Source: Pseudomonas oryzicola (GTDB taxonomy: Bacteria; Pseudomonadota; Gammaproteobacteria; Pseudomonadales; Pseudomonadaceae). Taken from it: 64,000 bases of DNA. Of the stretch, positions 17,598-25,683 are shown in pieces; within the stretch, counting starts at the first letter, position 1, and the number at the start of each line of letters is the position of its first letter. The notes under the pieces are model-generated. The model was given only the letters and a program-made list of their open reading frames with translations, ran no database searches and had not been told where the DNA came from. The stretch covers positions 1,823,001 through 1,887,000 of the forward strand of contig NZ_JABWRZ020000001.1 of NCBI RefSeq assembly GCF_014269185.2. The letters run 5' to 3'. The translations under genes were made by a program, and so were the position numbers.

Positions 17598-18284
17598 TCA
17601 TAGAGGCGGCACTTGCAGCTTTTCGATGTACAGCACCTCGGACACGAGCCTTCGCGGCTGCCCGCTACGCAGTACGGCATAGTTCAGCCATACAGGCTTG
17701 CCGCGATTCTCTACGAACCATGAGTGGTAGATTTTGATCCGAACGGTTTCAATCCGTGTGACAGTGAATTCCCTGGTATCGACAAAGTTGATTGGCGAGC
17801 TATACAGCCGAGCGCGCACTATGTCTCCTTCTCTCATGTGGAGGTAGCCGATCTGTAGTGTGTCGCTATCGCGTGGCAGGCTGGGCCGTGGCAGTGGCAG
17901 TAGCTGCGATTCCACCCTGATTTCACGGCTCTGGGAAATCTGCCAATCACTTCCCCCGGGCTTGCGCAGTGCGAAGTTCAGGTTCATGAGATTACCGGCA
18001 ACGCCATAGAGCATGAACTTGGGCATCGCCACTATCAGCGGGCTGGGCGGATTGGCAATAGGGACTTCGGGCGCGTCGTAGATGACCTCGCCGATACGTC
18101 CGCGCACCCGGACGAAATCGCCTGTGGACATGCCCGTCGAAATCGGCACTCGGCAGGCCAGGGTTTCCCCGGGAATTTCGTAAAGCCTGTCGAGGGACAG
18201 GAATTGGTGCCCAGGATGGTCGCGGTCTGGTTCAGCTTGCGGCAGGCTGGGTGCCTCCCATGCTTTGTGTTTAGGGTTGGACAT
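17598..18284 (-). CDS. Repeat-family protein of unknown function (228 residues)
   Basis: A 228-residue protein with no signal peptide. Two stretches, STGDFVRVRGRIGEVIY and REGDIVRARLYSSPINFVD, match the GD-I/V core of the repeats in the 685- and 780-residue neighbours, so it appears to be a two-unit member of the same family. The ends VWLNYAVLRSGQPRRLVSEVL and, in the 780-residue protein, VLINYSIYRGNGEQFRFSRIL are clearly alike. Start at 18284 is supported by CAGGAG at good spacing. It is the first gene after the strongest lux-type box (57 bases upstream) and probably shares a transcript with the lipoprotein at 16043. Confidence 0.75.
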   Translation of the reverse strand: MSNPKHKAWEAPSLPQAEPDRDHPGHQFLSLDRLYEIPGETLACRVPISTGMSTGDFVRVRGRIGEVIYDAPEVPIANPPSPLIVAMPKFMLYGVAGNLMNLNFALRKPGGSDWQISQSREIRVESQLLPLPRPSLPRDSDTLQIGYLHMREGDIVRARLYSSPINFVDTREFTVTRIETVRIKIYHSWFVENRGKPVWLNYAVLRSGQPRRLVSEVLYIEKLQVPPL

Positions 18285-18341
18285 GGCGTTCTCCTGTTGT
18301 GGGTTTTCTCCGCCATGGTGCATAGCAATGCGCGCTGTGTA

Positions 18342-18361
18342 ACCTGGCAGAAATGTCAGGT
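18342..18361 (-). promoter_or_regulatory. Lux-box-type dyad upstream of the 228-residue protein gene
   Basis: Plus strand reads ACCTGGCAGAAATGTCAGGT. It is an almost perfect palindrome (ACCTGgCA / TGtCAGGT) and very close to the known las box type ACCTGCCAGTTCTGGCAGGT. It lies 57 bases from the start codon; GCTATG about 16 bases after the box on the minus strand may be the -10 element. The divergent FKBP gene starts at 18529. Confidence 0.75.
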
Positions 18362-18528
18362 CGGCAGCAGGGCTGCGCTTGCAGGGCAAGGTTTTCCGCT
18401 GTCGTCGCAGCGTCGCGATCAAGGATCACGGCAATGCTCGATGCGCCGCACACCACGCCATGCGCACTTGCCAAACCCGCGCATTCCTGAGAAAACCACG
18501 CCCCCGAATCACAGCTTGGAGCCTGCCC

Positions 18529-18867
18529 ATGAGCAGCGAATTGCAGATCACCGACCTCGTCGAAGGCGACGGCAAAGCCGCCGTCAAAGGCGCCCTGATC
18601 ACCACCCAGTACACCGGCTGGCTGGCCGATGGCAGCGAGTTCGACTCGTCCTGGTCGCGCGGCAAGCCGTTCCAGTGCGTGATCGGCACCGGCCGAGTGA
18701 TCAAGGGCTGGGACCAGGGGCTGATAGGCATGCGCGTGGGGGGCAAGCGCAGGCTGCAGGTACCGGCACAGCTGGGCTACGGCGAACGCAGCGTGGGGGC
18801 GATCCCGCCGAATTCCGACCTGACCTTCGAGATCGAATTGCTGGAAGTGCTGACGCGGGATGACTGA
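18529..18867 (+). CDS. FKBP-type peptidyl-prolyl cis-trans isomerase
   Basis: A compact single-domain FKBP of 112 residues. It has the conserved opening VKGALITTQYTGWLADGSEFDSS, VIKGWDQGLIGMRVGGKRRL, LGYGERSVGAIPPNSDLTFEIELLEV, covering the full FKBP fold with the active-site Tyr, Phe, Asp, Ile and Trp positions. There is no signal peptide, so it acts in the cytoplasm on proline bonds of unknown clients. The ATG at 18529 has TTGGAG upstream; longer in-frame starts back to 18379 encode no conserved sequence. Confidence 0.93.
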   Translation: MSSELQITDLVEGDGKAAVKGALITTQYTGWLADGSEFDSSWSRGKPFQCVIGTGRVIKGWDQGLIGMRVGGKRRLQVPAQLGYGERSVGAIPPNSDLTFEIELLEVLTRDD

Positions 18868-18958
18868 GAGCGCCGTGCCAGCCGGATTGCGTCTGGTTCG
18901 AGGCCGATGCCGTCGAGATGAAGGCCGCCCTGCCGGTGCCGAAGCCGGTACAGGCATC

Positions 18959-18964
18959 TATAAT
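18959..18964 (+). promoter_or_regulatory. Consensus -10 hexamer upstream of the GFA gene
   Basis: TATAAT lies 32 bases before the ATG of the GFA-family gene, with no good -35 at 17 bases. The preceding short stretch (18868-18950) keeps an open frame reading WFEADAVEMKAALPVPKPVQ, which may be a gene remnant but has no start. Confidence 0.5.
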
Positions 18965-18996
18965 TGCTGGCCCACCCTCAGCTGAAGGAGCCAGCC

Positions 18997-19404
18997 ATGC
19001 CCCTGGAAAAACACGGCACCTGCCTGTGCGGCGCCACCCGGGTTACGGCTATGGTCGATAACACCCACATCAGCGCCTGCCACTGCAGCATGTGCCGCAA
19101 GTGGACCGGCGGCCCGTTGCTGGTGGTGCATTGCAGCCAGCCACCGCTAATCGAAGGGCGTGCGCCCAGCGTTTACGATTCGTCCGATTGGGCCCAGCGC
19201 GGTTTTTGCGGCCAGTGCGGCACACACCTGTATTACCGGCTCAAGGCCAATGATTTCCATGCCGTGCCGGTCGGCCTGCTTGACGGTGACCAGGAATGGG
19301 CGTTCGACCTGCAGATCTTTGTCGAACAAAAACCCGCCTGGTATTGCTTCGCCAACCAGACCAGGGAGCTGACCGGGCAGCAAGCCTTCGACCAGCTCGG
19401 TTGA
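18997..19404 (+). CDS. GFA/CENP-V family zinc-binding protein
   Basis: A 135-residue member of the glutathione-dependent formaldehyde-activating-like family (Mss4-like fold). Zinc ligands are visible as CLCG (start), CHCSMCRKW and CGQCGTHLYYR. True S-hydroxymethylglutathione formation is established for few members, so the substrate is left open. The start is set by AAGGAGCC eight bases upstream and agrees with the usual length; the 11-codon-longer version is unlikely. Confidence 0.88.
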   Translation: MPLEKHGTCLCGATRVTAMVDNTHISACHCSMCRKWTGGPLLVVHCSQPPLIEGRAPSVYDSSDWAQRGFCGQCGTHLYYRLKANDFHAVPVGLLDGDQEWAFDLQIFVEQKPAWYCFANQTRELTGQQAFDQLG

Positions 19405-19714
19405 TCCAGGCCGCGGACCTGATGATGGTGGCCGAATAGCCGGCAGCACTGGCGCGAGCAGATCGCGAGCACCGTTGCTGTCGGCGCACTTTTGCAACCC
19501 CAGGTTCTTTTGTCCTACACAATTTGGCAACAGCCATTGCCTAGCATGGTTTTGCCAGGGAGCGGCATCCACCGTCAGGGAGGAACCAAACGGGTTCAGG
19601 GCACTCTGACCCTCACTCGTTGCCAAGGATGGCATCCACTCCAAAGGATGTCTCGCAGCTGGCGGGCAATGTGGCGGGTAACCCGATTGTCTTCGCCACA
19701 CGAGCCTGCCCTTG
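19405..19714. other. Intergenic stretch without a recognisable gene
   Basis: About 310 bases between the GFA and histidine-phosphatase genes. I see no conserved frame, tRNA or strong hairpin. A TTGGCA...TAGCAT pair near 19524-19546 could be a sigma-70-type promoter for the phosphatase gene. Confidence 0.5.
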
Positions 19715-20377
19715 ATGAAGTTGCCAATATTCTCATGCCGTCGTCGTCACCTGCTGCTGAGCCTGGTGCTCGCCGCCGTTGTGGTGCCGCTGGTGCTGGA
19801 GGCTGTCGAAAGCCGGGTGCAACCGGCGGATGGCACGCAAACCCTGGTGTTCCTGCGCCACGCCGAGAAGCCGGAAGAAGGCTTGGGCCAATTGAACTGC
19901 CAGGGCCTCAACCGAGCGCTGGATCTGGCCAGGGTGCTGCCCGAGCGCTTCGGCAAAGCCGATTACGTGTTCGCCGCCAACCCGTCGCGGCATGTCGAGG
20001 AAGGCAGCAAGGAGCAAAGCTACAGCTACATTCGCCCGCTGATGACCATTACCCCCAGCGCCATTCGCCTGGGCCTGCCGGTGAACATCGATTATGGCGC
20101 CAATGACACCGAAGCGCTGGCTGACGAGCTGTTGCGCGACAAGTACCGCAACGCGACCGTCTACACCGCCTGGTCGCACGGCTACCTCCCCGAACTGATC
20201 AACACTGTGGCCGGCAAGGCCCTGGGCGACCAGCGGGTGATCACCACGGACTGGAACGGTGACGATTTCGATACCCTCTACGTGCTCAAGCTGACCTGGC
20301 GCGACGGCAAGGCCAGCCTGCTCAGCCGCAACGTGCGCCAGGGGCTGGATGGTCGGGCTCGTGGCTGCCCGACCTGA
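19715..20377 (+). CDS. Histidine phosphatase family protein, membrane-anchored or exported
   Basis: A 220-residue protein with an N-terminal hydrophobic segment (about 12-30, LLLSLVLAAVVVPLVLEA) and the phosphohistidine motif FLRHAEKPEEG (R48, H49). Later YTAWSHGYLPELINTVAG supplies the second catalytic histidine. The active site is therefore probably periplasmic. The substrate is unknown. The frame can start at TTG 19712, but the adjacent ATG at 19715 is more likely. It is convergent with the racemase-family gene on the other strand. Confidence 0.85.
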   Translation: MKLPIFSCRRRHLLLSLVLAAVVVPLVLEAVESRVQPADGTQTLVFLRHAEKPEEGLGQLNCQGLNRALDLARVLPERFGKADYVFAANPSRHVEEGSKEQSYSYIRPLMTITPSAIRLGLPVNIDYGANDTEALADELLRDKYRNATVYTAWSHGYLPELINTVAGKALGDQRVITTDWNGDDFDTLYVLKLTWRDGKASLLSRNVRQGLDGRARGCPT

Positions 20378-20408
20378 TCCGCAGGTGATGGATTGACCGT
20401 ACCAGGAA

Positions 20409-21137
20409 TCAACGACCGCAGCGCATCGGCCAACCCAGCACCTTCTTCGTCCGCGGCGTGGCATAGGTACGCACCTTGGAGGTACTCAGGCCCATGCGCG
20501 CCAGCGCTTCGGCAACGGTGACCGCCGCGCTGACGCCATCCACCACCGGCACGCCCGTGCGCAGGCGAATCTGCTCGTCCAGCCCGGCCATGCCGCCGCA
20601 ACCCAGGCAGATCACCTCGGCCTTGTCGTCATGTACGGCGCGTTCGGCCTGCTCGACAATCGCCTCCACGGCGCGCTGCGGGTCGGCTTCCAGTTCCAGC
20701 ACCGCCAGGCCACTGGCGCGCACCGAGGCGCAGCGCTCATACAGGCCGGACAGCTTCAGGCGGTCCTCGATCAGTGGCACGGTGCGGTCCAGGGTGGTGA
20801 CCACCGAGTAGGCGTGGCCCAGATACATGGCGGTGCTGGCGGCGGCGTCGGTGATGTCCACCACTGGTACGTTCAGCAACTCCTGCAGGCCTTCGCGGCC
20901 ATGCTCGCCGTAGCCGGCCTGGATCACCGCATCGTACGGGCCTTCGTAGGCCAGCACCCGGTCCATCACGGCGATGGCGGCCAGGTAGCTCTCAAAATTG
21001 CCTTCCACCGATTCGGCGCCGAACCACGGGGTCAGGCCGATGATTTCGGTACCGGGCGCGGCCACGCTGCGGGCCTGTTCGGCGATGGCCTCGGTGATGG
21101 CCGCGGTGGTGTTGACGTTGGCAATCAGGATACGCAT
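20409..21137 (-). CDS. Asp/Glu/hydantoin racemase family protein with one catalytic Cys
   Basis: A 242-residue protein of the superfamily that includes aspartate, hydantoin and allantoin racemases and arylmalonate decarboxylase. The N-terminus MRILIANVNT and the second catalytic motif VICLGCGGMAGLDEQI (C180) are present. At the first catalytic position, where racemases have Cys (CFGDPG), this protein has AGYGEHG, with Gly75. It lies 16 bases after the NCS1 permease gene on the same strand, so both probably handle one substrate such as a hydantoin or allantoin. GGAGGACTCCAC precedes the ATG. Confidence 0.82.
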   Translation of the reverse strand: MRILIANVNTTAAITEAIAEQARSVAAPGTEIIGLTPWFGAESVEGNFESYLAAIAVMDRVLAYEGPYDAVIQAGYGEHGREGLQELLNVPVVDITDAAASTAMYLGHAYSVVTTLDRTVPLIEDRLKLSGLYERCASVRASGLAVLELEADPQRAVEAIVEQAERAVHDDKAEVICLGCGGMAGLDEQIRLRTGVPVVDGVSAAVTVAEALARMGLSTSKVRTYATPRTKKVLGWPMRCGR

Positions 21138-21153
21138 GTGGAGTCCTCCCCGG

Positions 21154-22686
21154 TCAGTGGCTACTGTGGTCGACGGCAATGCATTCGCCGCTGACCTCGT
21201 GGTACTGGCGGTTGCGTGGCGCGATCAGCAGGTAGACCGCAGCGGCGATGCCGGCGCCGACCAGCCAGGAGAACGGCGCGATGCCATGGAAGTTCGGTAC
21301 CAGGGCCAGGACGATGGCCAGCAGTGCGGCCGGCACGAAGGCGGCCACGGCGCGCAGGTTGATGCCCTTGCTGTAGTGGTAGGCCCCGGCCGGGTGCTCG
21401 GTGTATAGCTCCGGCACGTTGATGCGGCCTTTGCGCAGCAACCAGTAGTCGGCCATGATCACCCCGTACAGCGGGCCGAGCAGCGCGCCCAGGCCGGACA
21501 GGAAGTACACGATCACCAGCGGGCTGTTGTACAGGTTCCACGGCAGGATCAGCACCGCCAGGGTGGCGCTGATCAGGCCGGCACGGCGGAAGTTCAGGTG
21601 GCGTGGCGCCAGGTTGCTGAGCACGAAAGCCGGTGCGACGAAGTTGGCCATGATGTTCACTGCTACGGTGACGATCAGGAAGGCCAGGCAGCCAAGCACC
21701 AGGAACGGCGTGCTGGGGATGCTGGCGACGATCTGCGTCGGGCTGTCGATGACCTGGCCATTGATCTGGAACTGCGCGCCGCACAGCACCACGGTGATCA
21801 TGGCGAAGACCAGGATGTTCACCGGCAGGCCCCAGAAGTTGCCCACGCGAATGGTCTTGCAGCAGGGCGAAGAGCGGGCGAAATCGCAGAAGTTCAGCAC
21901 CAGGGTGCCATAGATGGCCAGCCACAGGGCGCCGCCGGCAAAGATGTTGCGCCACATCTCGTAGCCGCTCAGCGGCGCGGCCACCGACCAGGCGATGCGG
22001 GCGTCGGCCTGGACGTACATGAACACCGCCAGGGCGGCAACCGTCAGCAGGATCACCGGGCCGGCGAAGGCCTCGTAGCGGCGCACCATCTCCATGCCGT
22101 AGGCCAGGATCACCAGCTGCACCAGCCAGATCGACACGAAGCACACCCAGCCCAGGCTCGACAGGCCGAGGATGCTGTCGTGGTCGTAGGCGGCCAGGTG
22201 CGGCCACACGGCAGTGAGCAGCACCCGCAACACCACCGATGCCAGGTAGGTCTGGATGCCGAACCAGGCGATGGCGATGATCGCGCGGATCAGCGCCGGG
22301 ATCTGCGCGCCGTGAATGCCGAAGGCGATGCGGCTGATGACCGGGAACGGCACGCCGGTTTTCTGCCCCATGTAGCCGGACAGGTTCATGAAGAAGTACA
22401 CCAGCGCTGCGCCGATGGCCAGCGACAGCAGTATCTGCCAGCCACCCAGGCCGAGGGCGAACAAGCCCATGGCGAACGAGTAGTTGGCAATGTTGTGCAC
22501 ATCGTTGGTCCACAGCGCAAAGATGCTGTAGCGGCCCCAGCGGCGGCCGTGCAGGCGCGTCGGGGCGAGGTCGCGATTATGCAGGCGTGGGCTCAGGGCA
22601 AGTGCCGGCTGGCTGTCGGCAAGTGGCGAGGCGGGGTGGGTGCTGGCGACGGATAGTTCAGGGGCAAGGTCGAGGCTGGTACTCAT
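21154..22686 (-). CDS. NCS1 family nucleobase/hydantoin/allantoin permease
   Basis: A 510-residue polytopic membrane protein of the nucleobase:cation symporter-1 family. Conserved features are NRDLAPTRLHGRRWGRYSIF before the first helix, WTNDVHNIANYSFAMGLFALGLG, GVPFPVISRIAFGIHGAQIP and QTYLAS. It has about twelve helices. Substrates of relatives include allantoin, hydantoins, uracil and cytosine; the racemase-family partner and the purine operator upstream suggest allantoin or a hydantoin. Start chosen after GGAGCCCGCCGGA; the 20-codon-longer frame is unlikely. Confidence 0.88.
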   Translation of the reverse strand: MSTSLDLAPELSVASTHPASPLADSQPALALSPRLHNRDLAPTRLHGRRWGRYSIFALWTNDVHNIANYSFAMGLFALGLGGWQILLSLAIGAALVYFFMNLSGYMGQKTGVPFPVISRIAFGIHGAQIPALIRAIIAIAWFGIQTYLASVVLRVLLTAVWPHLAAYDHDSILGLSSLGWVCFVSIWLVQLVILAYGMEMVRRYEAFAGPVILLTVAALAVFMYVQADARIAWSVAAPLSGYEMWRNIFAGGALWLAIYGTLVLNFCDFARSSPCCKTIRVGNFWGLPVNILVFAMITVVLCGAQFQINGQVIDSPTQIVASIPSTPFLVLGCLAFLIVTVAVNIMANFVAPAFVLSNLAPRHLNFRRAGLISATLAVLILPWNLYNSPLVIVYFLSGLGALLGPLYGVIMADYWLLRKGRINVPELYTEHPAGAYHYSKGINLRAVAAFVPAALLAIVLALVPNFHGIAPFSWLVGAGIAAAVYLLIAPRNRQYHEVSGECIAVDHSSH

Positions 22687-22841
22687 TCCGGCGGGCTCCT
22701 GATGCACGTGGACTGCGATGAGCGGGCATGCGCACGGGCTCGCCATCTCGTCGGTGCAGCGTTGGCATCACTGGGTTCAGGGTGCGGCGGCCGCTGTTGG
22801 AGCGGCGCCGCGGGTTCTTGTGTATTTATGTTTCGTTTAAC

Positions 22842-22851
22842 TTGTATACAA
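22842..22851. promoter_or_regulatory. GntR-type operator TTGTATACAA, permease promoter
   Basis: Perfect 10-bp palindrome, 156 bases upstream of the NCS1 permease start. Identical to boxes at 35263, 35403 and 44932. Confidence 0.7.
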
Positions 22852-23102
22852 AACACGAACACACAAAAGCGAGTTCCGTGCCAAAGGAAAACCAACCAGG
22901 AAGATGCCGTCATCTTTAATCTGTGGTTATTACCGGTAACTTTATGAAATACAGAAAATATAATTTGACCGATCGAACAGCTTTATATTTTTCAAGCGCC
23001 TATTATTTGATCGTTTGGTCAAGCTTTTAAGTGGGCGTGGTGTAACGCATTGGGGCGTTAAAATGGAAAGTGCACACAAAAATGGCACTTATGGTGACAT
23101 TA

Positions 23103-23112
23103 TTGTGTACAA
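23103..23112. promoter_or_regulatory. GntR-type operator TTGTGTACAA
   Basis: One-base variant of the palindrome, second site in the control region upstream of the NCS1 permease. Confidence 0.6.
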
Positions 23113-23157
23113 AAAATAGTCAGATTTTTCTGAGCCGGCCTCTTCGCGGGCACAGAC

Positions 23158-23595
23158 TCAATCCATGGGTGGCAACCGCCGCTTCACCGGGCTTTTCTTG
23201 ATGATTGCAGTATTGGTCTCGGCCACCGTATAGAGGCGGTCGAGCAGGGTGTCCAACTGTTCCATCGAGCGCACATGCAGCCGGGCAATGAAACAGTCGT
23301 CGCCGACCACCTTGTCGCACTCGGTGAACTCGGGGATGGCGATGATCTGCCGCTCCACCTCCTGCAACTGCCCGGGCAGCGGGCGGATGCGCACGATCGC
23401 CTGCAGCTGGTAGCCAAACGCGCGGGGGTCGACGTCTACGGTGTAACCACGCAACACGCCGCGTTCCTCCAGGCGGCGCAGGCGTTCACTGACGCTGGGC
23501 GCTGACAACCCGCTGATCTGTGCCAAGGCCTTGAGCGAACGGCGTGAGTCTTCCATCAGTGCATTGATCAGCAATTGGTCGATGGCATCGGTCAT
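23158..23595 (-). CDS. Lrp/AsnC family transcriptional regulator
   Basis: A 145-residue regulator. The N-terminal HTH is seen in DQLLINALMEDSRRSLKALA and ISGLSAPSVSERLRRLEERGVLRGY, followed by the RAM ligand-binding domain (FGYQLQAIVRIRPLPGQL ... CDKVVGDDCFIARLHV). It is divergent from the DMT transporter gene at 23729, an arrangement common for Lrp regulators that control an amino-acid exporter. ATG at 23595 follows GAGGTGACC. The longer frame to 23970 overlaps the transporter and is a shadow. Confidence 0.92.
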   Translation of the reverse strand: MTDAIDQLLINALMEDSRRSLKALAQISGLSAPSVSERLRRLEERGVLRGYTVDVDPRAFGYQLQAIVRIRPLPGQLQEVERQIIAIPEFTECDKVVGDDCFIARLHVRSMEQLDTLLDRLYTVAETNTAIIKKSPVKRRLPPMD

Positions 23596-23728
23596 GGTCA
23601 CCTCGTAAGGTCGTTTGGATGATTTGCCTTGATAGTAAAGGTAGCTCGGCAAATCTACCTTCGATATCCGCTGGAAGGCCTCCCGGAAACATTTGCATAC
23701 TGTTGCCGTCATCGACAGGAGGTGTGAA

Positions 23729-24628
23729 ATGGATAGTTCGTTGCGCCGTGGTTCGCTGGAAATGGTCGCCGCCATGCTGATTTCCGGGACCATCGGCTGG
23801 TTCGTGCTGGTGTCTGGCCAGCCGGTGCTCGAGGTGGTGTTCTGGCGTTGCGTGTTCGGTGCCGTGACCTTGCTGGCCATTTGCGCAGGCTTTGGCTTCT
23901 TGCGGCCGGGCGTAATCAGCCGCACGGCATTTCTGCTGGCGATTGCCAGCGGTGTGGCCATCGTCGGCAACTGGGTGCTGTTGTTCGCGTCCTACTCGCG
24001 GGCATCGATTGCCATCGGCACGGCGGTATACAACGTGCAGCCGTTCATGCTGGTGGGGCTGGCGGCAGTGTTCCTGGGCGAAAGGATCACCCTGGCCAAG
24101 GTCACCTGGCTGAGCGTGGCGTTCCTCGGCATGCTGGCGATCGTCAGTGCCCATGGCACCGGGCAGGGTGGAGGTGGCGACTATTTGCTGGGTATTGCCC
24201 TGGCGCTGGGGGCGGCCTTCCTGTACGCCATCGCAGCACTGATCATCAAGCGCCTGAGCGGCACGCCGCCGCACCTGATCGCGTTGATCCAGGTGGCTAC
24301 CGGTGTGCTGTTGCTGGCGCCCTGGGTCAAGCTGGGCGGGTTACCGGGTCAATTGCCGGCGCTGGCCAGCCTGGTGACCTTGGGCATGGTGCACACGGGC
24401 CTGATGTATGTGCTGCTGTACAGCGCCATCCAGCGTTTGCCCACGGCATTGACCGGGGCGCTGTCGTTCATCTACCCGATTGCAGCGATATTGGTCGACT
24501 GGGTGGCCTTTGGGCATCGTCTGGCGCCGCTGCAGTGGCTGGGGGTGGCGCTGATCCTGCTGGCGGCGGCGGGGATGCAGCAGGGCTGGTGGTTCCGGCC
24601 CAGGGTGATGGCGGTCAAGGACCACTGA
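23729..24628 (+). CDS. DMT (EamA) family exporter
   Basis: A 299-residue inner-membrane protein with ten predicted helices in two EamA repeats. Typical patterns are SGTIGWFVLVSGQPVLEVVFWRC near the start, YNVQPFMLVGLAAVFLGERIT at the end of repeat 1 and GALSFIYPIAAILVDWVAFG at the end of repeat 2. It probably exports an amino acid or related metabolite under control of the divergent Lrp gene. The ATG follows CAGGAGGTG. A GC-rich hairpin (about 24629-24672) follows the stop. Confidence 0.9.
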   Translation: MDSSLRRGSLEMVAAMLISGTIGWFVLVSGQPVLEVVFWRCVFGAVTLLAICAGFGFLRPGVISRTAFLLAIASGVAIVGNWVLLFASYSRASIAIGTAVYNVQPFMLVGLAAVFLGERITLAKVTWLSVAFLGMLAIVSAHGTGQGGGGDYLLGIALALGAAFLYAIAALIIKRLSGTPPHLIALIQVATGVLLLAPWVKLGGLPGQLPALASLVTLGMVHTGLMYVLLYSAIQRLPTALTGALSFIYPIAAILVDWVAFGHRLAPLQWLGVALILLAAAGMQQGWWFRPRVMAVKDH

Positions 24629-24710
24629 GGCCGCTTTGCGGCTTGCCGGCGATAGGGCGCAAAGCGCCCTCAGGGGGTAGAATGCCGCTTTTGCCAGCTT
24701 GCGATCCCTG

Positions 24711-25637
24711 ATGACTTCGCCAATCCAGACTCTTGAGCAACACCTGCTCACCGCCCTCGACCCTGCTCCGCAGGAAACCCGCCGCCTGTTCCACGGTCGT
24801 GGCCGTTGCTGGGCGGGCCTGGAGCAGGTCACCGTCGACTGGTTGCAAGGTGTACTGTCAGTGGCCCTGTTCCGCGAGCCGCCCGAAGGTCAACTGGCCG
24901 AACTGGAAGCCATGCTGCGCAGCCTCGCCGAGCGCCCACAGTGGACCGGCCAGGCCATCCTCATGCAGCACCGTTACCTGCCCGACAGCCCGGGCCAGTG
25001 GCTGCTGGGCGAGCCATGCCAGCAACGCGAAGTGGTCGAAGACGGCCTGACCTACCTGCTCGACCTGGGCGTGCGGCAGAACAACGGCCTGTTCCTCGAC
25101 ATGCGCTATGGCCGGCGTTGGGTGCGCGAGCAGGCGGCGGGCAAGCGCGTGCTGAACCTGTTCGCCTATACCTGCGGTTTCTCGGTAGCGGCAATTGCCG
25201 GGGGCGCAGAGCAGGTGGTGAACCTGGACATGGCCAAGTCGGCACTGTCGCGCGGGCGCGACAACCATCGGCTGAATGGCCATGACGCGTCGCGCGTGGC
25301 GTACCTGGGGCACGAGCTGTTCAAGTCGTGGGGCAAGGTGCGCAAGTACGGGCCTTATGACCTGATCATCATCGACCCGCCGACCTTCCAGCGCGGCAGC
25401 TTCGTGCTGACCCAGGACTACGCGAAGATCCTGCGGCGCTTGCCGGAGCTGTTGAGCCAGGGCGGCACGGTGCTGGCGTGCGTGAACGACCCGGGAATCG
25501 GGCCGGAGTTTCTGATCGAGGGCATGGCGCAGCAGGCGCCGTCGCTGGCGTTTGTCGAGCGGCTGGAGAACCCGCCCGAGTTTCCCGATGCGGACCCGGC
25601 GGGCGGGCTGAAGGCCTTGGTGTTCCGCCAGGGCTGA
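24711..25637 (+). CDS. Class I SAM-dependent methyltransferase (RlmI-like C-terminal domain)
   Basis: A 308-residue protein. The C-terminal Rossmann methyltransferase domain has motif I VLNLFAYTCGFSVAAIAGGA, an acidic VVNLDMAKSAL after it, and the catalytic-site motif YDLIIIDPPTFQRGSF, as in the RlmI/RlmK rRNA cytosine or guanine methyltransferases. The N-terminal ~110 residues lack a recognisable PUA domain. An rRNA substrate is likely but unproven. ATG at 24711 is taken; an in-frame TTG lies 12 bases upstream. Confidence 0.85.
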   Translation: MTSPIQTLEQHLLTALDPAPQETRRLFHGRGRCWAGLEQVTVDWLQGVLSVALFREPPEGQLAELEAMLRSLAERPQWTGQAILMQHRYLPDSPGQWLLGEPCQQREVVEDGLTYLLDLGVRQNNGLFLDMRYGRRWVREQAAGKRVLNLFAYTCGFSVAAIAGGAEQVVNLDMAKSALSRGRDNHRLNGHDASRVAYLGHELFKSWGKVRKYGPYDLIIIDPPTFQRGSFVLTQDYAKILRRLPELLSQGGTVLACVNDPGIGPEFLIEGMAQQAPSLAFVERLENPPEFPDADPAGGLKALVFRQG

Positions 25638-25648
25638 GGTTGCCTGCA

Positions 25649-25672
25649 CTGGCCGGCGACAGGGCCGGCCAG
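25649..25672. terminator. Hairpin between convergent methyltransferase and sulfate-binding genes
   Basis: CTGGCCGGC and GCCGGCCAG form a 9-bp perfect stem with a short loop between two stop codons. No T-run is present on either side, so it may be a weak bidirectional terminator. Confidence 0.45.
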
Positions 25673-25683
25673 GCCTGCAGCAA

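Larger units (their letters stand above)
22687..23157. promoter_or_regulatory. AT-rich control region upstream of the NCS1 permease gene
   Basis: About 470 bases without a gene, clearly richer in A+T than the surroundings between 22800 and 23130. It holds TTGTATACAA at 22842-22851 and TTGTGTACAA at 23103-23112, and two inverted TTGACC half-sites (22965-22974 and 23009-23022). It probably carries the promoter of the permease operon. Confidence 0.65.

Noticed and set aside
7621..18284. Prophage or integrated plasmid as origin of the accessory block
   Set aside because: No integrase, capsid, tail, replication or transfer genes, no tRNA target and no direct repeats at the edges were seen.
19523..19540. 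Possible sigma-54 promoter (TGGCA...TTGC) before the histidine phosphatase gene
   Set aside because: The distance between the GG and GC elements is one base too long, which abolishes sigma-54 recognition; no enhancer-like site was seen.
20409..21137. Naming the gene hydantoin or allantoin racemase outright
   Set aside because: The first catalytic cysteine is missing, so the activity cannot be asserted from the sequence.
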